Positions 16,449-24,502 of a stretch of DNA of 56,045 nucleotides are shown one piece after another. Below the pieces are notes generated by a model, which had not been told where the DNA came from, did not search any database, and saw only the letters and a program-made list of their open reading frames with translations. Source of the stretch: Clostridiales bacterium GWD2_32_19 (GTDB lineage: Bacteria > Bacillota > Clostridia > Lachnospirales > UBA12420); the NCBI GenBank assembly GCA_001795385.1, contig MGOU01000008.1, forward strand, positions 1 to 56,045. Reading direction: 5' to 3'. How positions within the stretch are numbered: position 1 is the first letter of the stretch; each line of letters opens with the position of its first letter. The position numbers and the translations under genes were made by a program.

Positions 16449-17537
16449 TTAAACTTTCCCCCGCACCTTACCGACTCCCCAAACAATAACCGGCACTCCA
16501 AATGCTAATATACTATTAAAATATATCGCAAAATCCCCAGAAAAAGTTTGCAATTCAAATATATTTCTACCTAAATAAACACTAAAAACATATAGTAAAA
16601 CTAAGCTTATATTAATCAAATAAGAGGTCTTTTTCAAATTTAAAAAAGATTTAATCAAATCAAGTATTATATAAGTAAATACCGCTATAATCATAAAATC
16701 TGATAATACCCATGTAACTACTTGTATTGATTCAAGTCTATCAATTACTCCAAAATATGAAATTTCCTTTACTGCAGCCAAAAAAGATAATGATGTACGT
16801 TTTATAATAGTATGTCCAAGTGTGCCAATACTCGCAATTATAATAAGTATTGTTGCTACTACTAAAAACATACTAGCCTTTATACCTGCATTTTGAATGT
16901 TTTCTTTATCTTTTATTTTGTCCCCTATAAAAAATACAAAAAGCACATAGCCCCATAATCCATTAATACCAATACTTGCATTAAACATTGGTATAATATC
17001 TGTATAACTTATAGGTGTAAGTTTTGCCAAATCTATATTTGGTATCAATAAAACCATAAATATAATAAATACTATTAATAAGATTGGGAAAATGATTTCA
17101 TTCATTCTTGCTAATACTTTTATACCATGTGGGAGTATCAACAAAACTAGAATAAGCATAGTTATAATAAATACTTTATAATCTGTATTTTCATATGTTG
17201 AAATAGTTAATCTTTCTGCGTAGTATCTAACATATAATGAATTTAATATTCCTATCCATATTATATACACTAATATAATACACTTCCCAATAGGCTTACC
17301 TAAAATATCATATATAGCATCCATTAAAGACACATCTTTATATTTTATATATATGCTTTGTAGTATCATTATTAATATTAATAGCGGTATTAATGAAAAT
17401 ATCGGTGCTAGCCATCCTGCTTGCTTTGCCCTATCCGCTGTGAAACCTCCCATAAATCTTACTGTAGGGGAGTATACAATTGTAAGAAATAATAACATTG
17501 CTTGTCTGGTAGAAATTTTATCTTTTATGTCTGTCAC
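16449..17537 (-). CDS. Spore germination protein, GerB (GerAB/YndE) family
   Basis: A 362-residue integral membrane protein with about ten hydrophobic helices. It belongs to the GerAB family, APC-fold subunits of germinant receptors in the spore inner membrane that bind the small-molecule germinant. The typical N-terminus (KISTRQAMLLFLTIVYSPTV) is present, and length fits the family (about 360-370). The start is GTG 17537, with GGGTGGTG about 8 nt upstream. It is the last gene of the operon gerA-gerC-small protein-gerB; about 120 bp with a REP-like hairpin (17615-17643) separates it from the small protein gene. The specific germinant cannot be predicted from sequence. Confidence 0.93.
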   Translation of the reverse strand: MTDIKDKISTRQAMLLFLTIVYSPTVRFMGGFTADRAKQAGWLAPIFSLIPLLILIMILQSIYIKYKDVSLMDAIYDILGKPIGKCIILVYIIWIGILNSLYVRYYAERLTISTYENTDYKVFIITMLILVLLILPHGIKVLARMNEIIFPILLIVFIIFMVLLIPNIDLAKLTPISYTDIIPMFNASIGINGLWGYVLFVFFIGDKIKDKENIQNAGIKASMFLVVATILIIIASIGTLGHTIIKRTSLSFLAAVKEISYFGVIDRLESIQVVTWVLSDFMIIAVFTYIILDLIKSFLNLKKTSYLINISLVLLYVFSVYLGRNIFELQTFSGDFAIYFNSILAFGVPVIVWGVGKVRGKV

Positions 17538-17614
17538 TATAATTCACCACCCTTAAAATACAATTTATGGACTAGCTGTTTTGAATTCCATCCTTTTATG
17601 TCTTTTAGATTTCA

Positions 17615-17643
17615 GTGCGGTTCCTAGAAAAAGGAACCATCAC
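17615..17643. repeat. REP-like hairpin, copy 7 (degenerate)
   Basis: GTGCGGTTCCTAGAAAAAGGAACCATCAC: the GGTTCC/GGAACC core of the REP family is kept while the outer G/C arms have decayed to GTG/CAC. It lies inside the germination operon. Confidence 0.65.
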
Positions 17644-17657
17644 TAAAACCCCCTTCA

Positions 17658-17855
17658 TTACATCTTAATCCCAAGTGTATCCATTATCAGCTTCGCAATA
17701 CTATCCCTATATGGATCCGAAATGTATATAAACCCTAATAACCAAGTAAACACTGAGATACCAATAAGAACTACAACATCTTTTGTTGCTTTTTCTTCCA
17801 TATTCATTATTTCATATATAATAATTGCAATTATCACTATTGATAAAATAATCAT
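17658..17855 (-). CDS. Small two-span membrane protein in the germination operon
   Basis: 65 residues with two hydrophobic segments (MIILSIVIIAIIIYEI and VVVLIGISVFTWLLGFIYI) joined by a short charged loop with NMEEKATKD. The ATG overlaps the stop of the gerC-type gene by 4 bp (17852-17855), so the two are translationally coupled. Small two-helix proteins encoded in ger operons are known as GerD-independent accessory subunits in some spore formers; whether this one assembles with the receptor is inference. I do not recognise a named family. Confidence 0.75.
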   Translation of the reverse strand: MIILSIVIIAIIIYEIMNMEEKATKDVVVLIGISVFTWLLGFIYISDPYRDSIAKLIMDTLGIKM

Positions 17856-19048
17856 TTCTTATTACCTTCCTTCATTCCTGTTGGCTGTGTTATATTGTGA
17901 GTTCTATTAATTTTTGTCATTACATCTACACTAATAGGTAGATTTTTAAATGTTTTTGGCCATTTTTTCTTATATATTTCCCACTCTATAGGATATTTAT
18001 GGTATACTGCATCTCCTATACCTAAGAAATCTACTTCTTTTTCCTTTGCATATTTTATTGCACTCTTCACTTCATTTTTTATTATATCTTCTTGTTGCTT
18101 TTCAATATCCTTTAATGCCTTTTCCTTAAATATATCTTCCCTACCCTCATACTCTGTTACATCACTTGTCATGTTAATTTCAATTTTGACTTTAATCTTA
18201 TCATCTTTTATTTCAGGTATTGTTTTTGATTTTATATTTATTATTTCTAAGCATATATCTTTTCCTTTACTATCTTTTACAATTGTAGTTCCTGTGTCAC
18301 CTTTGTTGTTTACCCAATTAGCACCTCTTGATGTTCCTCCATTTATATATCCTATTAATTTTGCATCTTTAAAAATTGCATATCCTTCAAGACTTGGTTC
18401 GAGAACCTCTTTACCATCCTCTTCTTCTTTTATTTTATTAACAAGTTCTATATATGGTATATATACACATGAATATTCAGAATCTAACATTTGAACTATT
18501 TCTCCTAATTCTAATTTACTAGAAACTGAGACATCCCCCGCGTTATCTATCAGACTAGATAATGTTTCTGTTACAGTAATATCTTTAGTTCGTATTTTAT
18601 TTATTGCTTCCTCTCCTGTTGCACCTTTTACAATCATGACATTTAATGTATATCTTATGTCTTGATTACGAGTAGCAAAATCAAGATACTTTATTATATC
18701 GTCTTTTGCAGCATCTTCACCTATAAGAATAAAAACCATGTGTCCCCAAAAAATATTTTTACTGACAAATGTACGAACTTTCCTGTTTGCATCAAATATT
18801 GTTTTTCCTTCTTCTGATATTATGCTAAACCCACTACTCCCAGATTCTTTAGCATTTCCTCCTCCACTTTTCCCCTTTAGTGCAAATGTTAGTTTCATAT
18901 TATCATCATTTTCTTTTGATTTATCAAATGCTACAGTTCTAATAAAACCTGTTTTATCTATTTCTATTCGTCCTTTTACTATATTCTCACAACCTGAAAA
19001 CATAAGTGATGTATAAAATATAATAATAAGTATACAAACTTTTTTCAC
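17852..19048 (-). CDS. Spore germination lipoprotein, Ger(x)C family
   Basis: A 398-residue lipoprotein subunit of a GerA-type germinant receptor, on the outer face of the spore inner membrane. The signal peptide ends in lipobox FSGC with the lipidated Cys at residue 20. The Ger(x)C features follow: IEIDKTGFIRTVAFDKS, then FWGHMVFILIGEDAA near residue 100, and the C-terminal WEIYKKKWPKTFKNLPISV. It starts 33 bp after gerA and overlaps the downstream small membrane gene by 4 bp. Length is normal. Confidence 0.95.
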   Translation of the reverse strand: MKKVCILIIIFYTSLMFSGCENIVKGRIEIDKTGFIRTVAFDKSKENDDNMKLTFALKGKSGGGNAKESGSSGFSIISEEGKTIFDANRKVRTFVSKNIFWGHMVFILIGEDAAKDDIIKYLDFATRNQDIRYTLNVMIVKGATGEEAINKIRTKDITVTETLSSLIDNAGDVSVSSKLELGEIVQMLDSEYSCVYIPYIELVNKIKEEEDGKEVLEPSLEGYAIFKDAKLIGYINGGTSRGANWVNNKGDTGTTIVKDSKGKDICLEIINIKSKTIPEIKDDKIKVKIEINMTSDVTEYEGREDIFKEKALKDIEKQQEDIIKNEVKSAIKYAKEKEVDFLGIGDAVYHKYPIEWEIYKKKWPKTFKNLPISVDVMTKINRTHNITQPTGMKEGNKK

Positions 19049-19081
19049 ATGTGCACCTCCAAGTGCGCTTCACGCATGGTA

Positions 19082-20647
19082 TTAACCTAACCTTTTTTTA
19101 TTACTAGTTTTTAAAAAGTTAGGTCTATATTTTAAAAATTTAAAAGGTAACCTTATAATCGAATCGCCTATCTGCATACTCTTATTTTCTACAAATGGCT
19201 CTAGATACGCTACCCCCAAAGTCTCCATCTTAGCTAAGTCAAATATTATTAAAATAACTCCTATAATTAAACCAAAAAGTCCAATTATACTACATAAAAT
19301 AACAAATATAAATCTCCATAATCGTATTGCATTACTCAAATCTTGATTTGGTACTGCATAACTTGCTATTGCAGCTATAGCTATAATTATTACTACCCCA
19401 GGAGATATTAGCTTTGCAGTTACTGCTGCATCACCAACAACCAGTGCTCCTACAATAGAGACTGCTTGAGCGATAGTTCTTGGCAGTCTTAGCCCAGCCT
19501 CTACAAGAATTTCAAAAGCCACTAACATTAATATAACTTCAAAAAATATAGGTAGGGGTACTCCCTCTTTTGACTCAGCAATAGCCATTGCAAGCTCTGT
19601 TGGTATCATCTCCGGATGAAATGTAGTCACTGCTACATAAAACCCAGGTAATAGTATAGTGAACATAAGAAGGAAATATCTTAATAATCGTATTAAAGAT
19701 GCAATAATTGGATCTTCTGAATAATCTTCAGGTGCTTGGAGAAGTTTAGCAAACTCAGCAGGCACTATGACTCCCATAGGGAGTCCATCAACTATTATTC
19801 CTACTCTTCCCTCAATAATATCAGTACAAAACTTATCTGGCCTTTCAGTATGATCTATTTGAGGAAAAACCGAGTATTTTTTTTCATTTATATGCTCATC
19901 TAGCTTCCCTATAGATAATACTTCATCTATATCTAATTCATCTATTCTTTTCTTAATGCTATTTACAATATCCATGTTAGTTATGCCATCAATATAAATT
20001 ATATTTAATTGTGTCAGACTTTGTTTTCCGACTACTTTTTCTTCGATTATTAAATCTGGAGTCTTTATTCTTCTCCTAATAGTTGCAGTGTTAACACGCA
20101 AAGTCTCAACAAAAGAATCTTTTCCACCTTTCTTTACATTTTCGGCAGTTGGTTCTGAAATACTCCTACGTTCAAATCCTTTCAAGTCAAATGTAAATGC
20201 TATACCTTCTTGTCCAAAAACAAGAGCAACAGATCCCTCTATTACATCCTTTATAACATCCTCATCTTTTTCCCTTTTTGTCTGGGATGAGTAATACAAG
20301 GCTCCCTGCTCTATTAACTCTATAACCTCTTGTGGTGTTTGAGCACTTTTTAATGTCTCACTTTCTGCAAGTGGTTGTAATATAAATTCACTTGTTTTTA
20401 GACTATCAATAAGGCCATTAATATATACAATAGCCACAGGCAAATCTTTATTTGAGTTTACATAAAATTCTTTGCACGCAAAATCTACACTTTTCCCAAG
20501 TTTCTCCTTTATTTTCTCAATAGAAACTTTACCTCCTGAATTCTTACTCTCTTCCTTCTTCAAATCAACTTCTTTTGACTCAACTTCTTCCTTCTTTTTC
20601 AAATCATCTTCCTTCAACTCATCTTTACCTTTCTTCTCAAAAAACAT
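19082..20647 (-). CDS. Spore germination protein, GerA family
   Basis: A 521-residue GerAA-type subunit of a germinant receptor. A hydrophilic N-terminus rich in Lys/Glu (first ~40 residues) is followed by the cytoplasmic GerA N-domains (about 45-300), with signatures ALVFGQEGIAFTFDLKGFERR, SLTQLNIIYIDGIT and EGRVGIIVDGLPMGVIVPAEF. Five or six membrane helices follow (about 310-480), including LRLPRTIAQAVSIVGALVVG. The start is ATG 20647, with GGGTGAT about 5 nt upstream; the GTG at 20656 is too close to that site. First gene of the operon, followed after 33 bp by gerC. Recent work on the family describes GerA subunits as oligomeric channels; this protein has the conserved parts. Confidence 0.95.
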   Translation of the reverse strand: MFFEKKGKDELKEDDLKKKEEVESKEVDLKKEESKNSGGKVSIEKIKEKLGKSVDFACKEFYVNSNKDLPVAIVYINGLIDSLKTSEFILQPLAESETLKSAQTPQEVIELIEQGALYYSSQTKREKDEDVIKDVIEGSVALVFGQEGIAFTFDLKGFERRSISEPTAENVKKGGKDSFVETLRVNTATIRRRIKTPDLIIEEKVVGKQSLTQLNIIYIDGITNMDIVNSIKKRIDELDIDEVLSIGKLDEHINEKKYSVFPQIDHTERPDKFCTDIIEGRVGIIVDGLPMGVIVPAEFAKLLQAPEDYSEDPIIASLIRLLRYFLLMFTILLPGFYVAVTTFHPEMIPTELAMAIAESKEGVPLPIFFEVILMLVAFEILVEAGLRLPRTIAQAVSIVGALVVGDAAVTAKLISPGVVIIIAIAAIASYAVPNQDLSNAIRLWRFIFVILCSIIGLFGLIIGVILIIFDLAKMETLGVAYLEPFVENKSMQIGDSIIRLPFKFLKYRPNFLKTSNKKRLG

Positions 20648-20824
20648 ATATATCACCCATATTATTATTGGTAATAATATGTAAATTATACAAAAATATT
20701 TATTATCTATCGTAGAATACTGGCCTGATTGTGCCTTCTTTTCTTCATTTATGGAAATTTTCCCACCAACCTCTCCATCCTTATAATCTTTTATCTTTGA
20801 TCTTTGATCTTGTAAATAAATTTG

Positions 20825-20925
20825 CGAAGCTCCTTTCTCGCAATCGTGCGTGTGACGCGATAGCGGAGTAGCTAAGTTTGCGTGAAAAGTCCCTAGCGGG
20901 ATTTAGGGTGAAAAGACTTTTTGTT
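20825..20925 (+). other. GC-rich block ending in a terminator-like hairpin
   Basis: In an AT-rich gap of about 400 bp (20657-21052), the stretch 20825-20912 is GC-rich (GCGTGTGACGCGATAGCGG). It ends in a hairpin AAAAGTCCCTA ... TAGGG ... GACTTTTT followed by T-rich sequence on the plus strand. That is what the end of a small plus-strand RNA would look like. No start promoter is obvious and I recognise no RNA family. It could equally be a repeat remnant. Confidence 0.4.
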
Positions 20926-20935
20926 TCTTTTTGGT

Positions 20936-21008
20936 CTTTCAAAAAGAAAGAGAAGTTTCAATCCTTCAAAAAGAAAGAGAAAATTTAACCTTTCAAAAGA
21001 AAGATTAA
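20936..21008. repeat. Three imperfect CTTTCAAAAAGAAAGAGAA repeats
   Basis: Three copies of about 19 bp at about 27-bp intervals near 20936, 20963 and 20990. Each is internally palindromic (CTTTC ... GAAAG). They lie between the GC-rich block and the aldo/keto reductase terminator. Confidence 0.6.
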
Positions 21009-21027
21009 ACACGCATTAAACAAAAAA

Positions 21028-21046
21028 CTCCCCTATTAAGGGAGTA
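21028..21046 (-). terminator. Terminator of the aldo/keto reductase gene
   Basis: ACTCCC / GGGAGT stem with a 7-nt loop, followed on the minus strand by TTTTTTGT. It lies 7 bp after the stop codon at 21053. Confidence 0.85.
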
Positions 21047-21052
21047 TATAAC

Positions 21053-22246
21053 TCAAATCTTCTTAAACTTCTTCATCACCCAAATTCCAAAATTCATCAG
21101 TGGTGAATTAAATTCCTTAGATACTTTTTTCAACTCTTGTCTAATCAAAATCCCTTGTGGACACATCTTCTCACACCTACCACATTCAGTACACTGATTC
21201 GCATGCGATGATTTTCCTCCACCTATTCCTGCTGTAAATGATGCATATTGATACTTTGCATTCTTATTATTAAAGAAGTACTTACTGTTATATGTATTGA
21301 ACGCATATGGTATATCTACTCCGTAAGGACAAGGCATACAGTATCCACACCCTGTACACGGGACTTTCATAAGCTCCTTATATGTTTGTTTCACTTTATC
21401 CATCAATACCAAATCCTCAACTGTAAGTGAATTTGGTAAACTACTCGAGGCAATTCTTATATTCTCAGCTATATGTTCGTCATCATTCATTCCCGATAAT
21501 ACAGTCCCAACTTCTTTATGATTCCATACCCACCTTAATGCCCATTCAGCTGCTGTTCTTTTAATATCTGACTTGTCGATAATCTCTTTCACCTTATCTG
21601 GAACCCTACCCGCTAGTTTTCCACCTCTAAGTGGTTCCATGATTACTACACCTAACCCCTTACCACTCGCATACTTTAGTCCTTCTGTGCCTGCCTGATT
21701 ATATTCGTCTAGATAATTATATTGTATCTGACAAAAGTCCCATTCATAATCATCTACTATCTTTTTAAAGTCCGATACATTACCATGATAAGAAAAACCA
21801 ATATACTTTATTTTTCCTTCTTTTTTATTCCTCTCAATAAATTCCACAATACCCATTTTTTTCAATCTTTCCCATGTCTGAAAATTTGAAACTGCATGCA
21901 TTAAATAATAATCTATATATGTTGTTTTTAGTCTTTCAAGTTGTGTCCCAAATATTTTTTCTATTTCACCTATTGTCTTTACTAAAAACGGAGGCATTTT
22001 GTCAGCTATTTTCACCTTTTCTCGACAGTTATTTTTCTCAAGAACATTACCGAGTATAGTTTCACTCTTCCCACCATGGTAAAAATATGCCGTATCAAAA
22101 TAATTAACACCATTTTTAATCGCACTCATTATTTGCTTCTCAGTAAGCTCCTCATCTACCTTACCATTCTTCTGAGGATACCTCATGCACCCATATCCAA
22201 GAATCGATATACTCTCACCTGTCCTACCCATTTCTCTGTATAACAT
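21053..22246 (-). CDS. Aldo/keto reductase with 4Fe-4S ferredoxin tail
   Basis: 397 residues. The N-terminal AKR barrel (about 1-285) keeps the tetrad: Asp and Tyr in YFDTAYFYHGG, Lys in KIADKMP and His in YLMHAVSN. The C-terminal part holds cluster-binding Cys motifs CTGCGYCMPCP (around residue 300) and CTECGRCEKMCPQG (around 350). This is the standard clostridial AKR-ferredoxin fusion; it probably reduces an aldehyde or ketone with electrons from NAD(P)H or ferredoxin. The substrate cannot be told. AAGGAGG precedes the ATG. It is monocistronic with its own terminator. Confidence 0.92.
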   Translation of the reverse strand: MLYREMGRTGESISILGYGCMRYPQKNGKVDEELTEKQIMSAIKNGVNYFDTAYFYHGGKSETILGNVLEKNNCREKVKIADKMPPFLVKTIGEIEKIFGTQLERLKTTYIDYYLMHAVSNFQTWERLKKMGIVEFIERNKKEGKIKYIGFSYHGNVSDFKKIVDDYEWDFCQIQYNYLDEYNQAGTEGLKYASGKGLGVVIMEPLRGGKLAGRVPDKVKEIIDKSDIKRTAAEWALRWVWNHKEVGTVLSGMNDDEHIAENIRIASSSLPNSLTVEDLVLMDKVKQTYKELMKVPCTGCGYCMPCPYGVDIPYAFNTYNSKYFFNNKNAKYQYASFTAGIGGGKSSHANQCTECGRCEKMCPQGILIRQELKKVSKEFNSPLMNFGIWVMKKFKKI

Positions 22247-22262
22247 ATTTTCATCCTCCTTG

Positions 22263-22281
22263 TAAAACTTTTGACACTATC
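22263..22281. repeat. Solo right end of the TAGTGTCAAA miniature element
   Basis: TAAAACTTTTGACACTATC, identical over 19 bp to the right ends at 36668-36686 and 45800-45818. It lies 17 bp upstream of the aldo/keto reductase start and includes a TTGACA-like hexamer only on the plus strand. Confidence 0.7.
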
Positions 22282-22372
22282 TAAATATACGCCCTTACAT
22301 TTACTCATTATCTATATTAAATTTTATCACAAATAAATAATAATAACAATCTCATATTAATCAAATTTAATA

Positions 22373-22398
22373 AAAGCAACGAACATTCCCGTTGCTTT
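22373..22398 (-). terminator. Terminator of the M14 peptidase gene
   Basis: AAAGCAACG / CGTTGCTTT stem with an 8-nt loop. On the minus strand it ends in a TTTTATT tail, 22 bp after the stop codon. Confidence 0.8.
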
Positions 22399-22419
22399 CA
22401 AAATCGCAGATATTATTCC

Positions 22420-23691
22420 TTACACTATCGCTGCAAGCAGCAATAACTCTTCATTCTCATCATATATCTTAGGCAATTGGCTTATTGGTAATGGATTTAC
22501 CCCTCTACCTACCTCTATAGTATATCCTGGTCGCCTATAATCTTTAATAAACCAGTCTTTATACCCTGTATATGAGGCTGTTCCTGAAGTAGTTTCTAGT
22601 GAATATCCACTTACCCTAGCAAGCATATCTCCTATTCTTCTTGCTTCTTCTGTCTCCATGTTCATAAAATTCCAGTATATAACTTCTCCCTGCGAGTGAT
22701 ATGCTATAACCAATCTAGGATTTATTCTCCTTGTAAAATCGGCAGTCGTTTTACTTTCTGGTTCCGATTCTGGAAATGGTCCACTATATTTGCTAGGAGC
22801 AGGTCCGGTTATTCCGAGTTCCCTCTGAACTTGCTGATATTCTTCCCATGCTGCATTATAATTATGATTTAAGTCAACTCCTCTATTATTTGCCTCCCAT
22901 GTCCTTGAAAAGTTAGTGCTTCCATTATTCCATCTTATTAGTTCCTGATAATTTGGGTTGGTCGTTTTAAGTCCATTAATCACTAGCTCTACCCCATCTG
23001 GATTCACCATCGGCATTATATATATAGTAGATTTCTCGTATATTTCTCTTATGTTATATCCTTTGACAATTGAGTTCATAACATATCCCTCTGCAAAATT
23101 CTCTAGCCATTTCATAAGCAGTGGAGATGTAATCCATTCAAGTGCGTGGTGAGACGCATTATAAAATACTTTATTCGGTCCGTTTCCTATCTTTAAAACA
23201 TATAAATTGCGACCTAACACACTTTTACCTGGTATCTCCACACCTATAAATGGGTATCTCGCTCTTAGCCCTCTTATATTATAGTCTAGCACCTCATATG
23301 TATACCCAACATTGTCAAGTATCACATCTATTCCATATGGCACTATTATTCTCTGTCCTATTTGAAGCCTCGTCGGAACCAAATTAGGATTTGCAGCTTC
23401 AATAAATGGAATCGTTGTGTGAAACTTTTTTGCTACACTACTAAATGTATCTCCTGCTTTTATGACATACTGTGTATACCCTAGTAAGTATCTTTCTAAT
23501 GCTTTCCATGTCTCTACTCCTACAATCCCATCTGGAATCAAACCATAATCCCTTTGAAACCTTTTTACAGCCGTTAATGTATTATCAGAAAAAACACCAT
23601 CTACTACGAGTGCTCCATATCCTATTTTATTTAATACTGACTGTAGTATTTTAACATCATTATTACGATTTCCATATCTTATTGTTTGCAA
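22420..23691 (-). CDS. LysM-containing M14 zinc carboxypeptidase
   Basis: About 423 residues, with no classical signal peptide. Residues 1-70 are a PG_binding_1 domain (VLNKIGYGALVVDGVFSDNT, VKRFQRDYGLIPDGIVG). Residues about 75-120 are a LysM domain (YVIKAGDTFSSVAKKFHTTI). The rest is an M14 metallopeptidase with Zn ligands in NASHHALEW, a later His in IAYHSQGE and catalytic Glu in YTIEVGRG. The architecture equals gamma-D-glutamyl-L-diamino acid endopeptidase I of Bacillus, which cuts spore or vegetative peptidoglycan stems. I place the start at TTG 23691, 6 nt after GAGGTG; the GTG at 23700 overlaps that site. The ribosome binding site lies inside a perfect 24-bp hairpin. Confidence 0.92.
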   Translation of the reverse strand: MQTIRYGNRNNDVKILQSVLNKIGYGALVVDGVFSDNTLTAVKRFQRDYGLIPDGIVGVETWKALERYLLGYTQYVIKAGDTFSSVAKKFHTTIPFIEAANPNLVPTRLQIGQRIIVPYGIDVILDNVGYTYEVLDYNIRGLRARYPFIGVEIPGKSVLGRNLYVLKIGNGPNKVFYNASHHALEWITSPLLMKWLENFAEGYVMNSIVKGYNIREIYEKSTIYIMPMVNPDGVELVINGLKTTNPNYQELIRWNNGSTNFSRTWEANNRGVDLNHNYNAAWEEYQQVQRELGITGPAPSKYSGPFPESEPESKTTADFTRRINPRLVIAYHSQGEVIYWNFMNMETEEARRIGDMLARVSGYSLETTSGTASYTGYKDWFIKDYRRPGYTIEVGRGVNPLPISQLPKIYDENEELLLLAAIV

Positions 23692-23692
23692 C

Positions 23693-23751
23693 AAAATCAC
23701 CTCATATAATTAATCAATTACAATGCATGATTAATTATATGAGGTGATTTT
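23693..23751 (-). promoter_or_regulatory. Perfect 24-bp hairpin covering the M14 peptidase RBS
   Basis: Arms 23693-23716 and 23728-23751 are exact inverse complements over 24 bp with an 11-nt loop. On the minus strand the 3' arm holds GAGGTG, the ribosome binding site of the peptidase gene, and the upstream gene ends 24 bp before the hairpin. Read-through transcripts would have this site sequestered. Only four T follow the stem, so terminator activity is uncertain. Confidence 0.7.
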
Positions 23752-23774
23752 ATTTTTATTCTACTCTTATTCTT

Positions 23775-24317
23775 CTACCTGGTCATTTCTTCATTTATAC
23801 CTTCTTGACTTGAATCTACTTCTACATCGAACTCGCTCTCTGGATTCATATATTCTATTAGCTTTACCTTTTCTTCTGTTTCAAACAAAATATTTTCTGA
23901 TGTTATTTGATTAGATTTTTTTAAAGTATCGATAGGTGGTGACATTAATTCAGACATAACTACATGAAACCCAATTTGTTCGGTTATCAATACTCTTGCT
24001 ACATTTTCCTGCACTATATCTAATTTAGAATCACTCACATATGAATTTACTATTAAATCTCTTTCCTTTTTATACTCTTCCCTTAATTCGCACATTATAT
24101 AATTTTTGTATATCATTCTTACCTTTGCTATCCCTCTTCCCAAAATATTAGTACCATACTCTTTTAACTCAATTTTATCTATTGTCTTTTGAGTTTCCTC
24201 TTGCACTTTAATTATTCCAAAAAGTCTATCCAGTTCTTTACCATATACTTTTTTAAATGTATAGTACAGATCATATATTTCTGTAAATCTTTTGTTTTCA
24301 ACAAGCTGTTTACTCAT
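23775..24317 (-). CDS. Hypothetical soluble protein
   Basis: 180 residues, with no signal peptide, no membrane span and no recognised family. It is mostly charged and helical: an N-terminal half rich in Lys/Glu/Tyr (FTEIYDLYYTFKKVYGKELD), a middle segment with Leu/Val repeats, and an acidic tail (EFDVEVDSSQEGINEEM). GAAGGTG lies before the ATG. It is upstream of the LysM-M14 peptidase gene on the same strand, separated by the long hairpin. Cytoplasmic location is likely; function unknown. Confidence 0.7.
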   Translation of the reverse strand: MSKQLVENKRFTEIYDLYYTFKKVYGKELDRLFGIIKVQEETQKTIDKIELKEYGTNILGRGIAKVRMIYKNYIMCELREEYKKERDLIVNSYVSDSKLDIVQENVARVLITEQIGFHVVMSELMSPPIDTLKKSNQITSENILFETEEKVKLIEYMNPESEFDVEVDSSQEGINEEMTR

Positions 24318-24446
24318 ACTACACCTTCTCAGTCGTTACTAATATTAAAATTATATCTCTTTATTATATTTTACACATTGTACCATATTTCTTACTATTT
24401 GTCAATTTATTACATTTTTATATTTATTCTTCTTTCTCACAAATAA

Positions 24447-24491
24447 AAAAGTAGTAGTATCAATCAATGACTGAATGAAACTACTACTTTT
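24447..24491 (-). terminator. Terminator of adhE
   Basis: AAAAGTAGTAGT / ACTACTACTTTT stem with a 21-nt loop and T-run on the minus strand, about 12 bp after the adhE stop. Confidence 0.8.
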
Positions 24492-24502
24492 ATCTGTTTA
24501 TA

